Assembly: GCA_002452295.1 (NCBI GenBank)
Contig: DKEX01000096.1
Span: 10,992-74,991, forward strand
DNA from: Firmicutes bacterium UBA6811
Lineage (GTDB): Bacteria > Bacillota > SHA-98 > UBA4971
Length of the DNA: 64,000 bases
Direction: 5' to 3'
Positions 44,469 through 54,209 of this stretch are shown here, piece after piece. Under the pieces are notes generated by a model. That model made no database searches, had not been told where the DNA came from, and saw nothing but the letters and a program-made list of their open reading frames with translations. The position numbers were made by a program, and so were the translations under genes. Position 1 is the stretch's first letter. Each line of letters starts with the position of its first letter.

Positions 44469-46118
44469 GTGAGCGGAACGGGCTTCATCGAGAAGGTAAG
44501 GTCCGCCATAAGGCGGCATGAGATGGCAAGACCGGGGGACAGGGTCCTCGTCGGTGTTTCCGGCGGGCCCGACTCGGTCGCGCTTTTGTACGCCCTTTGG
44601 GCTCTATCAAGGGAGCTTCAGGTTTCCCTCCACGTCGGGCACCTGAACCACATGCTCCGCGGTGCGGCTGCTGACGAGGACGCCGCGTACGTGCGAGATA
44701 TCGCTGGCCGCCTTGGCGTTCCGGTGACCATCGAATCCAGGGATGCCGCGACCCATGCCCGGGAGAACCGGATGTCCGTCGAGCTTGCCGCGAGAGAGAT
44801 CCGCTACGACTTCTACTTCCGCGTCGCGAAGGCTGTGGGGGCTGCCAGGGTGGCCCTCGGTCACCACGCGGGAGATCAGGCGGAGACGGTGCTTCTGAGG
44901 CTCATTCGCGGCACCGGTACCACGGGGCTCGGGGGGATCCCGCCGGTTCGCCCCCTGGCGGCCGGTGGAGATGTAGACAGCGCCCCTGTCATCATCCGCC
45001 CCCTCATCGATGCAACCAGGCAAGAGATCGAGGGCTACTGCCGGGAAAACGGCCTGAATCCCAGGGTGGACGCGTCGAACCTCACCTCCGTATACGCGAG
45101 GAACAGGGTAAGGCACGAGCTTGTGCCGCTTCTTGAACGCCACTACAACCCGCGCATCATCCAGAGCATCGCGAGGACGGCCGAGCTCGTCAGGGAGGAT
45201 GACTCGTTCATCTCCGGCGAGGTCCGGCGGAGGATGGAGCGTATCGTGCGCGAGAGGTCGCGTTGGTGCGTGGCCCTTGCCATCGAACCGCTCCTTGCCG
45301 AGCCCCCCGCCATCCAGCGGCGCGTGGTGCGGCAGGCTGTCGCGCTTGTTGCGCGCGGTGCCGAGGATGTTGAGTTCGAGCACGTGGAGATGGTGCTCGA
45401 ACTTGCACGCGGCGGCCTTGTGGGTGCGAGCGCAGATCTGCCCCGGGGAGTCCGGGCGAGGAAGACCTGCCGCTGGCCCGACGACGGCTTTCGACCTGGG
45501 GCCAGGCCCGAGCCCGAGCTTGTTCTTGATCTCGAGTTCGCTCCCGGGCCTGAGCCAGGGCCTGAGCCCGGGTCTATGCCTGACTCTGGGTGGGGTTTTG
45601 AGCCTGGGCCCGGGTCCCTGCGCGGGGAGGACCGGTGTGGCGGGGCGCAGGGCATCAGCCCGCCGGAGCGCTTCGAGCGAAGGCTTATCGTGCCCGGCAC
45701 CACCTCCGTCCCTGAGCTCGGGGTGGTCGTGGAGGCCGAGGCGCTCGAAGCGGGCGAGGCCCGGGGCATCGCAGCCGATGCCGTCCGCCGGCCAGGCGTG
45801 GGCGAGGCTTACTTCGACCTCGACGGCCTGGGGCCGGAGGATCTCATCGTGAGAACGAGGCGTGAAGGTGACAGGATTGCGCCTTTTGGCATGGACGGCC
45901 ACAAGAAGCTGAAGGAGCTTCTCATCGACGAGAAGATCCCCAGGAACATGCGGGATCGCATTCCCGTTATAGTAGCGGGGAGGGAGGTCCTGTGGGTCGC
46001 GGGCGTCCGGCGGAGCGATCTTGCAAGGGTGACCCCGGCCACGCGCCGGGTGCTCCACCTTGTGGTGCGGCATAGCGGGCAAGACCGCGCGCGAGGCGGG
46101 GGCGGCCGCGTCGGTTGA
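44469..46118 (+). CDS. tilS: tRNA(Ile)-lysidine synthase with low-complexity insert
   Basis: 549 aa. It modifies C34 of tRNA(Ile2) to lysidine. N-type PP-loop S-G-G-P-D-S (about 30-35), H-L-N-H-M-L-R-G, G-H-H-A-G-D-Q-A-E-T-V-L-L-R-L-I-R-G, and a C-terminal domain with D-R-I-A-P-F-G-M and K-K-L-K-E-L-L-I-D. Between them lies a Pro/Gly/Glu-rich insert (about 340-400) encoded by a six-base array; catalytic residues are intact. GTG start. Between spoIIE and ftsH, as in Bacillus, but without hpt. Confidence 0.93.
   Translation: MSGTGFIEKVRSAIRRHEMARPGDRVLVGVSGGPDSVALLYALWALSRELQVSLHVGHLNHMLRGAAADEDAAYVRDIAGRLGVPVTIESRDAATHARENRMSVELAAREIRYDFYFRVAKAVGAARVALGHHAGDQAETVLLRLIRGTGTTGLGGIPPVRPLAAGGDVDSAPVIIRPLIDATRQEIEGYCRENGLNPRVDASNLTSVYARNRVRHELVPLLERHYNPRIIQSIARTAELVREDDSFISGEVRRRMERIVRERSRWCVALAIEPLLAEPPAIQRRVVRQAVALVARGAEDVEFEHVEMVLELARGGLVGASADLPRGVRARKTCRWPDDGFRPGARPEPELVLDLEFAPGPEPGPEPGSMPDSGWGFEPGPGSLRGEDRCGGAQGISPPERFERRLIVPGTTSVPELGVVVEAEALEAGEARGIAADAVRRPGVGEAYFDLDGLGPEDLIVRTRREGDRIAPFGMDGHKKLKELLIDEKIPRNMRDRIPVIVAGREVLWVAGVRRSDLARVTPATRRVLHLVVRHSGQDRARGGGGRVG
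45498..45621 (+). repeat. Hexanucleotide array inside tilS
   Basis: Phased six-base units: GGGGCC, AGGCCC, GAGCCC, GAGCTT ... GGGCCT, GAGCCA, GGGCCT, GAGCCC, GGGTCT ... GAGCCT, GGGCCC, GGGTCC. They encode P-G-P-E-P-type peptide repeats not found in other TilS proteins I know. Confidence 0.75.
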
Positions 46119-46144
46119 GATTAGGGGGGGCCCTGTGCTATAAT
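46115..46144 (+). promoter_or_regulatory. Promoter of ftsH
   Basis: TTGAGA (46115-46120), 18-nt spacer, TATAAT (46139-46144) preceded by TGC, an extended -10. The leader to the start at 46271 contains a GGGCGCC-type repeat. Confidence 0.75.
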
Positions 46145-46270
46145 GTGCTTGCGTATGACGCGGGTTTCTGAATCCTTGGTCCTCATCAGGGAATCTGCGA
46201 GACCCGGGCGCCCGGGCAGGCCGGGCGCCGGGCGCCGGGCGCGTGGTGATGACCAGTGGGAGGAGATCAA

Positions 46271-48232
46271 TTGAACAGAGCACTACGAACGCTCGGGCTA
46301 TGGCTCCTGCTCGGCCTGATGACCGTGTCCATCGCCAGCAGCTTCTACGGTCAGAGGGAGGAGCCCAGGAAGGTCAGCCTGAGCACATTTATGGCCAAGC
46401 TCGACGCAGGCAGTGTGTCGCAGCTTCATATTATCGGGAACGACAAGGTGGAGGGCCGGTTTACCGACGGCACTGACTTCGAGACTTACGTGCCGGACAT
46501 CAGCCTTGTCACCGACAAGCTGAAGAACGCCCAGGGGCCGCTTGCCCGGATCGAGGTCACGGCCGACCCGAAACCTGGGCCGCCGTGGTGGTACACTATC
46601 CTGCCCCAGGTGATATCCATCCTGTTCTTTGTGGGCCTGTGGCTCTTCATCCTCAACCAGATGCAGGGTGGCGGCAACAAGGCGCTGTCGTTCGGCAAGA
46701 GCAGGGCGCGGCTCCACGTGGAGGAGCGGGGCAAGACCACCTTTGCTGACGTGGCCGGCGTTGACGAGGCCAAGGAGGAGCTTGCCGAGATAGTCGAGTT
46801 CCTGAAGCACCCGAAGAAGTTCGTGGACCTTGGCGCGAAGATACCCAGGGGCGTGCTCCTCGTGGGACCTCCTGGAACCGGCAAGACGCTCCTCGGCCGC
46901 GCCATCGCGGGCGAGGCCGGCGTGCCGTTCTTCATCATAAGCGGCTCCGACTTCGTGGAGATGTTCGTGGGCGTCGGGGCGGCGAGGGTGAGAGACCTCT
47001 TCGAGCAGGCCAAGAAGAGCGCGCCGTGCATCGTGTTCATCGACGAGATCGACGCCGTTGGCAGACAGCGCGGCGCAGGCCTTGGAGGCGGACACGACGA
47101 GAGGGAGCAGACCCTGAACCAGCTCCTCGTCGAGATGGACGGGTTCGAGCCGAATTCCGGCATAATCCTGCTTGCCGCGACCAACAGGCCCGACGTTCTG
47201 GACCCGGCGCTTCTCAGGCCGGGCAGGTTCGACCGGCAGGTCGTCGTGGATATGCCGGACCTTGCCGGCAGGGAAGCCATCCTGAAGGTGCATGCGAGGA
47301 GCAAGCCTCTCGGGCCGGACGTCAACCTGAGGGCGCTCGCCCAGAGGACGCCGGGGTTCACCGGCGCGGACCTGGAGAACCTTCTCAACGAGGCCGCCAT
47401 CCTGGCGGCGCGGCGGGGCAAGCGGAAGGTGACCATGTCCGAATGCGACGAGGCTATCGACCGCGTGGTGGCCGGCCCCCAGAAGAAGGGGCGGGTCATC
47501 AGCGAGCGCGAGAAGAACCTTGTGGCGTTTCATGAGGGCGGGCACGCGCTTGCAGCGAAGCTGCTGCCACACGCCAACCCGGTGCAGAAGGTGTCGATAA
47601 TCCCCCGCGGGAGGATGGGCGGGTACACGCTGATGCTCCCGGAGGAGGACCGGCACTTCCTAACGAGGTCGGAGATCCTCGACGAGGTCGCGGTGGGCCT
47701 GGCAGGGCGCGTGGCCGAGGAGATCATGCTCGGCGAGATATCCACCGGGGCCGAGAACGATCTCAACGGGATCACCAAGGCCGTGCGCAGGATGGTCACG
47801 GAATATGGCATGAGCGAGAAGCTGGGGCCGCTCACGTTCGGCAGGAGACACGAGGACACCGTGTTCCTCGGCCGCGATCTCGCCCACGACCGCGACTACA
47901 GCGAGGAAGTGGCTGCAGCCATCGACCGCGAGGTGCGGCGGATCGTTGACGAATGCTACGGCAGGGCGAAGAAGCTTATCGCCGGCAACAAGGATAAGCT
48001 GGTGAGGCTGGCGAACGCGCTCAAGGAGAAGGAAACTATCGAGGGAGCCGAGCTCGATGCGATCCTGTCCGAGGAGGCGTCCACGGAGGAGGGCGATGCC
48101 GGAGAGAAGGCACCCGCCGCCGCAGCCGTAACCCTCGATGACCAGGGCGGCGCATCTGAGCAGGCTGGCGGCGTCAAGGGTCGCGTACCCTCGAGGCCTC
48201 CCAAGCTGGCCGAGAGCCCAGGTAGGGCCTAG
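46271..48232 (+). CDS. ftsH: ATP-dependent zinc metalloprotease FtsH
   Basis: 653 aa membrane AAA protease. Two N-terminal transmembrane helices flank an extracytoplasmic domain (about 25-110). AAA: Walker A G-P-P-G-T-G-K-T, Walker [12 protein letters not shown] region [19 protein letters not shown]. Zinc site H-E-G-G-H and distal Glu/Asp region in [10 protein letters not shown]. The C-terminal ~40 residues are low-complexity. TTG 46271 follows GGGAGGAGA by 5 nt and gives the family-like start M-N-R-A-L-R; GTG 46256 would lie before that site. Confidence 0.95.
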   Translation: MNRALRTLGLWLLLGLMTVSIASSFYGQREEPRKVSLSTFMAKLDAGSVSQLHIIGNDKVEGRFTDGTDFETYVPDISLVTDKLKNAQGPLARIEVTADPKPGPPWWYTILPQVISILFFVGLWLFILNQMQGGGNKALSFGKSRARLHVEERGKTTFADVAGVDEAKEELAEIVEFLKHPKKFVDLGAKIPRGVLLVGPPGTGKTLLGRAIAGEAGVPFFIISGSDFVEMFVGVGAARVRDLFEQAKKSAPCIVFIDEIDAVGRQRGAGLGGGHDEREQTLNQLLVEMDGFEPNSGIILLAATNRPDVLDPALLRPGRFDRQVVVDMPDLAGREAILKVHARSKPLGPDVNLRALAQRTPGFTGADLENLLNEAAILAARRGKRKVTMSECDEAIDRVVAGPQKKGRVISEREKNLVAFHEGGHALAAKLLPHANPVQKVSIIPRGRMGGYTLMLPEEDRHFLTRSEILDEVAVGLAGRVAEEIMLGEISTGAENDLNGITKAVRRMVTEYGMSEKLGPLTFGRRHEDTVFLGRDLAHDRDYSEEVAAAIDREVRRIVDECYGRAKKLIAGNKDKLVRLANALKEKETIEGAELDAILSEEASTEEGDAGEKAPAAAAVTLDDQGGASEQAGGVKGRVPSRPPKLAESPGRA

Positions 48233-48239
48233 GATCGTC

Positions 48240-48284
48240 CGGGCCAGGCGCCTCCCCGCTGGCGGCGGGGGCACCTGGCCCGTT
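48240..48284 (+). terminator. Intrinsic terminator after ftsH
   Basis: CGGGCCAGG (48240-48248) pairs with CCTGGCCCG (48274-48282), and CCCCGC with GCGGGG inside. It is followed by a short TT. It separates ftsH from hutU. Confidence 0.65.
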
Positions 48285-48310
48285 CCAATCTCATGGGAGG
48301 GTGAGGACCT

Positions 48311-49972
48311 GTGGCAGAGGTGATTCGGGCCCCAAGGGGCCGGGAGCTGTCGTGCAAGGGATGGCAGCAGGAGGCTGCCATGCGGATGCTCATGAATAAC
48401 CTTGACCCGGAGGTGGCGGAGAAACCGGAGGAACTCGTGGTGTACGGCGGGCGCGGCAAGGCGGCGCGCAACTGGGACACCTTCCACGCGATAGTTGACT
48501 CGCTCAGGCGCCTCGAGGACGACGAGACCCTCCTGGTGCAGTCCGGCAAACCAGTTGGCGTGTTCCGGACACACCGGCTCGCCCCGAGGGTGCTCATCTC
48601 CAACTCCATGCTCGTGCCCGCGTGGGCGACCTGGGACAAGTTCTGGGAGCTCGAGGCGAAAGGTCTCACCATGTACGGCCAGATGACGGCCGGAAGCTGG
48701 ATATACATAGGCACGCAGGGGATCCTTCAGGGGACCTACGAGACGCTGGCGGAGGCCGCCCGCCAGCACTTCGGCGGCAGCCTCGCCGGGAGGCTCGCGC
48801 TCACGGCCGGGCTCGGCGGCATGGGAGGCGCCCAGCCTCTCGCCGTTACCATGAACGGCGGCGTGCTCATCGCCGTGGAGGTGGACGAGGAACGCATCAG
48901 GCGGCGGCTGGCGACCAAATACTGCGACGTCATGGCAGAGAGCATCGACGAGGCCATGGCCCTTGCCCGTAAGGCGCTGGAGAAGAAGGAGGCCCTGTCC
49001 ATCGCTCTCCTCGGGAACGCCGCCGAAACGCATCCGGAGTTCGTGCGGCGCGGGATCATCCCCGACATCGTCACCGACCAGACGTCCGCCCACGACCCGC
49101 TGGGCGGATACATCCCGACGGGGCTATCGCTGTCGGAGGCGGCGGATCTTCGAAAGCGCGACCCGAAGGAGTACATAGATCGCGCCATGAAGTCCATGGC
49201 CACGCAGGTCGAGGCCATGCTCGAGATGAAGAGGCGCGGGGCGGTGGTCTTCGACTACGGCAATAACATCAGGCAGCAGGCGTTCAACGCCGGTGTGAAG
49301 GATGCCTTCAGCTACCCCGGGTTTGTGCCTGCCTACATACGTCCGCTTTTCTGCGAGGGCAAGGGGCCGTTCAGGTGGGTGGCGCTGTCCGGTGACCCGG
49401 AGGATATCTACAGGACCGACGAGGTGGTGCTCGGCGAGTTTCCCGACAACGAGCGCCTCGCAAGATGGATCCGGATGGCCCGCGAGAAGGTGCAGTTCCA
49501 GGGGCTGCCAGCCAGGATATGCTGGCTTGGCTACGGCGAGAGGGCGAGGTTCGGTAAGGTCATAAACGAGCTTGTGAGGCGCGGCGAGATTTCGGCCCCC
49601 ATCGTCATCGGCCGCGACCACCTCGACACGGGCTCGGTGGCCTCGCCAAACCGCGAGACCGAGAGCATGCGCGATGGGAGCGACGCCATCGCCGACTGGC
49701 CCATCCTGAATGCCCTGCTCAACGCGGTGTCCGGCGCCTCGTGGGTGTCTGTCCACCATGGTGGTGGCGTTGGGATCGGTTACTCAATCCACGCTGGCAT
49801 GGTGGTGGTCGCCGACGGCACCGAGGACGCCGACTGGCGGCTCGAGCACGTGCTCACGACGGACCCCGGGTCAGGCATCGTCCGCCATGCCGACGCCGGC
49901 TACGAGAAGGCCATCGAGACCGCGCGTAAGCATGGGATCAGGATACCGATGCTCCCAGAGGGGCGATCGTGA
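48311..49972 (+). CDS. hutU: Urocanate hydratase
   Basis: 553 aa; converts urocanate to imidazolonepropionate in histidine degradation using NAD+. Conserved: [12 protein letters not shown]-x-[31 protein letters not shown], and D-Q-T-S-A-H-D-P, with the [13 protein letters not shown] segment near the end. No other hut gene is within the window. GTG start. Confidence 0.95.
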   Translation: MAEVIRAPRGRELSCKGWQQEAAMRMLMNNLDPEVAEKPEELVVYGGRGKAARNWDTFHAIVDSLRRLEDDETLLVQSGKPVGVFRTHRLAPRVLISNSMLVPAWATWDKFWELEAKGLTMYGQMTAGSWIYIGTQGILQGTYETLAEAARQHFGGSLAGRLALTAGLGGMGGAQPLAVTMNGGVLIAVEVDEERIRRRLATKYCDVMAESIDEAMALARKALEKKEALSIALLGNAAETHPEFVRRGIIPDIVTDQTSAHDPLGGYIPTGLSLSEAADLRKRDPKEYIDRAMKSMATQVEAMLEMKRRGAVVFDYGNNIRQQAFNAGVKDAFSYPGFVPAYIRPLFCEGKGPFRWVALSGDPEDIYRTDEVVLGEFPDNERLARWIRMAREKVQFQGLPARICWLGYGERARFGKVINELVRRGEISAPIVIGRDHLDTGSVASPNRETESMRDGSDAIADWPILNALLNAVSGASWVSVHHGGGVGIGYSIHAGMVVVADGTEDADWRLEHVLTTDPGSGIVRHADAGYEKAIETARKHGIRIPMLPEGRS

Positions 49973-50043
49973 CACCCGCCTGACATCGCGCGTCCCGCCC
50001 GAAGCAAGGGAAAGCTGGGTGTGGCGAAAACAAGGGGCCACGT

Positions 50044-50080
50044 CGAGGCCGGACGAAGAGCGCGATTTCGCCCGGCCTCG
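50044..50080. terminator. Hairpin between convergent hutU and chemoreceptor genes
   Basis: CGAGGCCGG (50044-50052) pairs perfectly with CCGGCCTCG (50072-50080). It could end both transcripts. Confidence 0.55.
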
Positions 50081-50093
50081 TTACGCTGGATCG

Positions 50094-52016
50094 TTAGACT
50101 GTAAAGGATCCCACCAGCTTTCGGAGGTCCGCTGCCAGCTCTGCGAGGCGGCTCGCAGAGCTGGTCATTTCGGCGACCGCTGCCGCCATTTCTTCAGTGG
50201 AGGTCGAGACCTGTTCTGCCGAGGCTGCCGTTTGGGCCGAGACCGAGGCCACGGCCTCCACGGCCTTTCGGACTTCCTCGCTTGCTGCAGCCATCTCCTC
50301 GGTCGCGGCTGTGTTCTCCTCGGTTATGCTGGCTGTACTCTCGATAGCCTTGATGGCCTGCGAGCTATGGGACGCCATCTCCTGTACCAGCACCGCGATG
50401 TTTTCGACCTCCGACGCGACGTGTGCGACGGCGTCCATTATGTCCGAAAGCGCCTGGCCCGCCTCTCCGGCGAGGGCGTTGCCGCCTGCCGCGTCGGCGG
50501 CCGTCACCTCCATGGACCTGTCGGCCGCCCCGGCGCTCTGTTGCATCTTGCTGACAATGGCAGCGATTTCCTTGGTGGCCTCACTGGACCTCGTTGCGAG
50601 CTTGCCAACCTCGTCGGCGACCACAGCGAACCCCCTGCCGTGTTCGCCGGCCCTGGCTGCTTCTATCGCAGCATTCAGGGCGAGAAGGTTGGTCTGCTCG
50701 GCTATTTCGTCGATGACCTCAACGATGTTTCCGATCCTTGTGGAGTCCTCCCCAAGCTGGCCAGTGGCTCTTGCTGCCTCGCCAGTGAGGTCCGCGATCC
50801 TCCTCATGCTGACTATCGCCTTGCCCACGGCTTCCTTCCCGGAGAGAGCCGTGGCACGCATGCCGTCAAACGCCCGGACAAGGGAATCCGCGCTCTTCGC
50901 CACCGCATCGATAGCGCTTACCATCTGCGAGACAGTGTTGCTTGCCTCCGTCACCGACGCGACCTGGTCCTCGGCGCCCCTCGCTATCTGGTTTATGGCT
51001 TCGCCCAGTTGATTCATGGTCCTGTGGGTGTCATGGGCGCGGCGGGTCTGCTCTGCTGCTCCGCCGGCCACGTTCTGCATGATCCCGGTGATCTGGGTGG
51101 TCGAATCGTTCGCATCGGCGGCATTCTTCGCCAGGCTCTCGCCTGTTGAGGCAAGCTCGCGCGAAGACTCCCCGATCCGCGTGACTAGAGTCCTCAGGTT
51201 TCCAACCATGTCCGCGAACGCCCGAGACAGGACGGCGATTTCGTCGCGACTCCTGACTGTGGGGACTTGTTGCGCGAGATTCCCTTTGGCGATCTCCGAA
51301 GCCACCCTCGTCAGCCTTGAAACCGGGCGGGTGATGCTCCACGTGATGGTGATTCCTGTAACCAGCCCTGCGAGGATGGCGATTGCCAGCCCTCCGAAGA
51401 GGATCATCCTGACCCGGTCGCTCTCGCTCCTGGCTGATGATACCTGCTTTGCGTGTTCCTTGCTGATAGAATCGATCCACTGGTCCGCGGCGGCGCTCAG
51501 CCTTGCGATGAGCGGCAGCCCCTCGGTGCGGATGAACTCGATGGCCTTCTCAGAGTCACCAGCCTGGACCAGCATTTTGGCGATGTTCGCACGCGATCCG
51601 AAGCTGGTGTTGGCGTCGCCGAGTTCCTGGAGGTACCCTGCCATGCTGGTCTCGTCAGGCATCACGATGAGTATGTTGCGGATCTCCGCCTTGGAGGTCT
51701 CGTCCGCTGCTTCAAAGTCCTTGAGCGCCTGTTCGTCCTGGCTAAGCGCGTACGAAAGGATCGTCGCAGCTTTCTTCCACGTGGCGATTCGGAGGCTGTC
51801 GATGTGCTTCTGCAAAGGCACGCCGGACTCCAGAATCTGCGAGTACAGGCGCTCCTGCGCATGAATGCCTCGAATGCCGAGATAGGCTACAGCACCCATC
51901 AGGATCAGAAGCAACACGACCATGCCCATGATCTTCGACCCTATGCCCGACCGCAGTGCAAACCTCGGTCGCCAGAGTCCTGACAGGCGTTGGGCGAAGG
52001 CAAACCTGCTTCTCAT
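50094..52016 (-). CDS. Methyl-accepting chemotaxis protein
   Basis: 640 aa. Transmembrane helices at about 28-47 and 205-228 flank a helical sensor region of the four-helix-bundle type. HAMP follows (I-T-R-P-V-S-R-L-T). The signalling domain has the hairpin tip [25 protein letters not shown] sequence followed by [12 protein letters not shown]. It signals to CheA/CheW; ligand unknown. ATG 52016 follows GGAGG. A GATAAT at 52081-52076 on this strand is a weak promoter candidate. No other chemotaxis gene is adjacent. Confidence 0.94.
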   Translation of the reverse strand: MRSRFAFAQRLSGLWRPRFALRSGIGSKIMGMVVLLLILMGAVAYLGIRGIHAQERLYSQILESGVPLQKHIDSLRIATWKKAATILSYALSQDEQALKDFEAADETSKAEIRNILIVMPDETSMAGYLQELGDANTSFGSRANIAKMLVQAGDSEKAIEFIRTEGLPLIARLSAAADQWIDSISKEHAKQVSSARSESDRVRMILFGGLAIAILAGLVTGITITWSITRPVSRLTRVASEIAKGNLAQQVPTVRSRDEIAVLSRAFADMVGNLRTLVTRIGESSRELASTGESLAKNAADANDSTTQITGIMQNVAGGAAEQTRRAHDTHRTMNQLGEAINQIARGAEDQVASVTEASNTVSQMVSAIDAVAKSADSLVRAFDGMRATALSGKEAVGKAIVSMRRIADLTGEAARATGQLGEDSTRIGNIVEVIDEIAEQTNLLALNAAIEAARAGEHGRGFAVVADEVGKLATRSSEATKEIAAIVSKMQQSAGAADRSMEVTAADAAGGNALAGEAGQALSDIMDAVAHVASEVENIAVLVQEMASHSSQAIKAIESTASITEENTAATEEMAAASEEVRKAVEAVASVSAQTAASAEQVSTSTEEMAAAVAEMTSSASRLAELAADLRKLVGSFTV

Positions 52017-52290
52017 AGGACCGCCTCCAGGTACGTAGTCTAGTGCGGAGGATGGATCGAGTTGCCTGCCCGACCATTATCCGACACTGAAAGGGAAAAT
52101 TCGCCATACTTCGCCGATCTCCTCCCGAAGACGCTGTTTGGAGGGGCAAAGCATCTCCCATGTCCTTCAGCAGGCGCAGGTCACGTCGAACTCCATGTTT
52201 GCAGAAGCGAGGGGTTCGCCTCGCCACCAGACGCTTTGCCATCAATTGTGGGTGGCTGTGAGCAGGATTGGCATAGGATGGCAGTTGCCA

Positions 52291-52319
52291 TTGCTTTCCC
52301 CTGGAGACTATGGTACAAT
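52291..52319 (+). promoter_or_regulatory. Promoter of the GGDEF gene
   Basis: TTGCTT (52291-52296), 17-nt spacer, TACAAT (52314-52319) with TGG before it. About 195 nt lie between the likely start site and the gene. I saw no c-di-GMP riboswitch signature in the leader. Confidence 0.65.
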
Positions 52320-52519
52320 ACATACACAAGGGAGTCGCGCGTATTTCGGGGGTTGTTTCCACAGGCCTATAGCAGCAAGGACGGCCACACGCATTCCTGA
52401 ACGACGTGGGTGGCGTGACACGTCGTCGCCATGGCCGTTGTGTGCATCGACCCGGCCGCGAGCGCTTTCGAGCGCGCCGTCGAACTCCCCGAGGTTGCAT
52501 TGGGGCGAGGGTGGGAGAC

Positions 52520-53656
52520 GTGACCCGGGAGAGACCTGCACATCCAGGCGTATTCACGGGGCGTAACACGCCGATCATGGACAACCTGTGGCTGTCGGCG
52601 GTTGTCGCGTGCATACTGCTTGGCGTCGCGTTCTTCGATGAGATCGAATGGCAGCCCGGGTCCTTTCCCGGGGCGCTCGCGGTGGCCGGGCTGGTCTACG
52701 GCTGGCTGAAACGCGTGATAGCGACCGCGGCACGAGGGCACGGGCTGTTGCTGGGCATCCTGCTCACGGGCGCGGACATCGTGTTCATCGGAGCGACGAT
52801 ATACGTATCAGGCGGACCTGCAAGCCCATTCTGGCCCCTGTTTGCCCTGCCGATACTCGCGACCACGCTGAGGTTCGGGCTCAGGATGGGGCTCACGGCG
52901 ACCGTCGTGGCATGCGGCCTCTCCCTTGCCGTGCTGGCAGCCGGGAGGTTCGCGCACGGGCTTTCGGGGCTGAACCTCCTGAGGTTCATGTTCATGATCG
53001 CCATGTTCCTGCTTTTCAGCTTCTTCTTCGGCACCCTGGTGGAGGAGGAGAAGAAGCTACGTCAGGATATCCTCGCGCTCTCGAGAACCGACCCACTCAC
53101 CGGGATCTACAACCACCGCTACCTCCTCGACGTCCTTCAGAGCGAGACCAGGCGAGCCGCCAGATATGGCGAGCCGCTGGCTGTGAGCATGATAGACCTG
53201 GATCTCTTCAAGAGCGTCAACGACACCTTCGGGCATCTCGTGGGAGACAGGATCCTCATTCAAATGGTGGACACGCTGAAAACCACGTTTCGGGCCACCG
53301 ACCACCTGGCCCGCTATGGAGGCGATGAGATAGTCGCGGTGATGCCGAAGGCGGCGCGCGAAGACGCCCTCGCCGCACTGGGAAGGGCCAGGGAGAGGAT
53401 CGCGGGAGCGACCTTTTCAGGGCCGAACGGCCAGAGCCTGCGGATCACGATAAGCGCTGGAGCGGCCGTGTTTCCCGACCACGGCGGCGATGCCCTTACC
53501 CTCCTCGACATGGCTGACCGGGCGATGTACGTGGCGAAGAACTCCGGTGGCAACCGCGTTCAGTTCTATGACCCTTCCCTCTCCGATACCTCTGATGAGA
53601 CGGCCCTCGAAGTTGCCTCGACCGCAGACCCGCGTCCAGAGCCGTCGATGACTTGA
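52520..53656 (+). CDS. Membrane-bound diguanylate cyclase (GGDEF)
   Basis: 378 aa. Five to six N-terminal membrane helices (about 22-170) without a recognised sensor fold, a short coiled linker (E-E-E-K-K-L-R-Q-D-I), then a GGDEF domain with D-P-L-T-G-I-Y-N-H-R and active-site motif R-Y-G-G-D-E-I. The final Phe of GGDEF is Ile here; the metal and GTP-binding Gly-Gly-Asp-Glu are kept, so it may be active. No RxxD inhibitory motif is obvious in front. GTG 52520 is chosen (GAGGG 8 nt upstream); ATG 52577 is also plausible. Precedes the AOR operon by 70 nt. Confidence 0.85.
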   Translation: MTRERPAHPGVFTGRNTPIMDNLWLSAVVACILLGVAFFDEIEWQPGSFPGALAVAGLVYGWLKRVIATAARGHGLLLGILLTGADIVFIGATIYVSGGPASPFWPLFALPILATTLRFGLRMGLTATVVACGLSLAVLAAGRFAHGLSGLNLLRFMFMIAMFLLFSFFFGTLVEEEKKLRQDILALSRTDPLTGIYNHRYLLDVLQSETRRAARYGEPLAVSMIDLDLFKSVNDTFGHLVGDRILIQMVDTLKTTFRATDHLARYGGDEIVAVMPKAAREDALAALGRARERIAGATFSGPNGQSLRITISAGAAVFPDHGGDALTLLDMADRAMYVAKNSGGNRVQFYDPSLSDTSDETALEVASTADPRPEPSMT

Positions 53657-53726
53657 ACGTCACGGGAGGAGTTCCCGGGCGTCTGACGAAACTACACAGC
53701 AAAAGCGAAGAAGGAGGGTGGATGCC

Positions 53727-54209
53727 TTGGAGAAGGTCCTGCTAGTGGAGCACGAGAAGTGTACAGCGTGCCGCATCTGTGAGCTCGTGTGCTCGGCGAA
53801 ACATGCGGGGGCGTTCAACCCCGCGAAGGCGCGGATCACCGTGGCGACGTTTCTCGAGGACAACTTCTTCTTCCCGCTCACATGCCAGCATTGTGAGGAG
53901 CCTCTCTGTCAGGATGTGTGTCCCACCGGTGCCATATCGAGACACCCTGAGACCGCGGCCGTCATCATCGACGATGCGAAGTGCATCGGGTGCAGAATGT
54001 GCCAGGCCGCATGCCCCTTCGGTGCCGTCTCCTACTCCCCGTCGGAAGACAAGGTGGTGAAGTGCGATCTGTGCGGCGGCGAGCCTGAGTGCGTGCTGTT
54101 CTGCCCGTGGGATGCGATCAAGTATACTAAGGCCGACGACGCTGCGTTGCGCAGGCGCAAAGCTGTGGGCGAGAAGCTCAAGAAGGCCCTGCAGGAGGTG
54201 AAGGTGTGA
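53727..54209 (+). CDS. Four-cluster ferredoxin-type subunit (AorA-like)
   Basis: 160 aa. Four Cys groups are visible: [35 protein letters not shown], and C-D-L-C with E-C-V-L-F-C, enough for four [4Fe-4S] clusters. It resembles DMSO-reductase-type electron-transfer subunits and the small subunit of AorABC aldehyde oxidoreductases. TTG 53727 follows AAGGAGGG by 8 nt. The stop overlaps the AOR start. It should wire AOR to the FAD subunit. Confidence 0.88.
   Translation: MEKVLLVEHEKCTACRICELVCSAKHAGAFNPAKARITVATFLEDNFFFPLTCQHCEEPLCQDVCPTGAISRHPETAAVIIDDAKCIGCRMCQAACPFGAVSYSPSEDKVVKCDLCGGEPECVLFCPWDAIKYTKADDAALRRRKAVGEKLKKALQEVKV

Noticed and set aside
46201..46250. GGGCGCC repeat before ftsH as a CRISPR or attachment site
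   Set aside because: It is a short seven-base GC-rich slippage run with no spacers or phage genes.
52320..52519. c-di-GMP riboswitch in front of the GGDEF gene
   Set aside because: No GEMM-type conserved core could be found in the leader.
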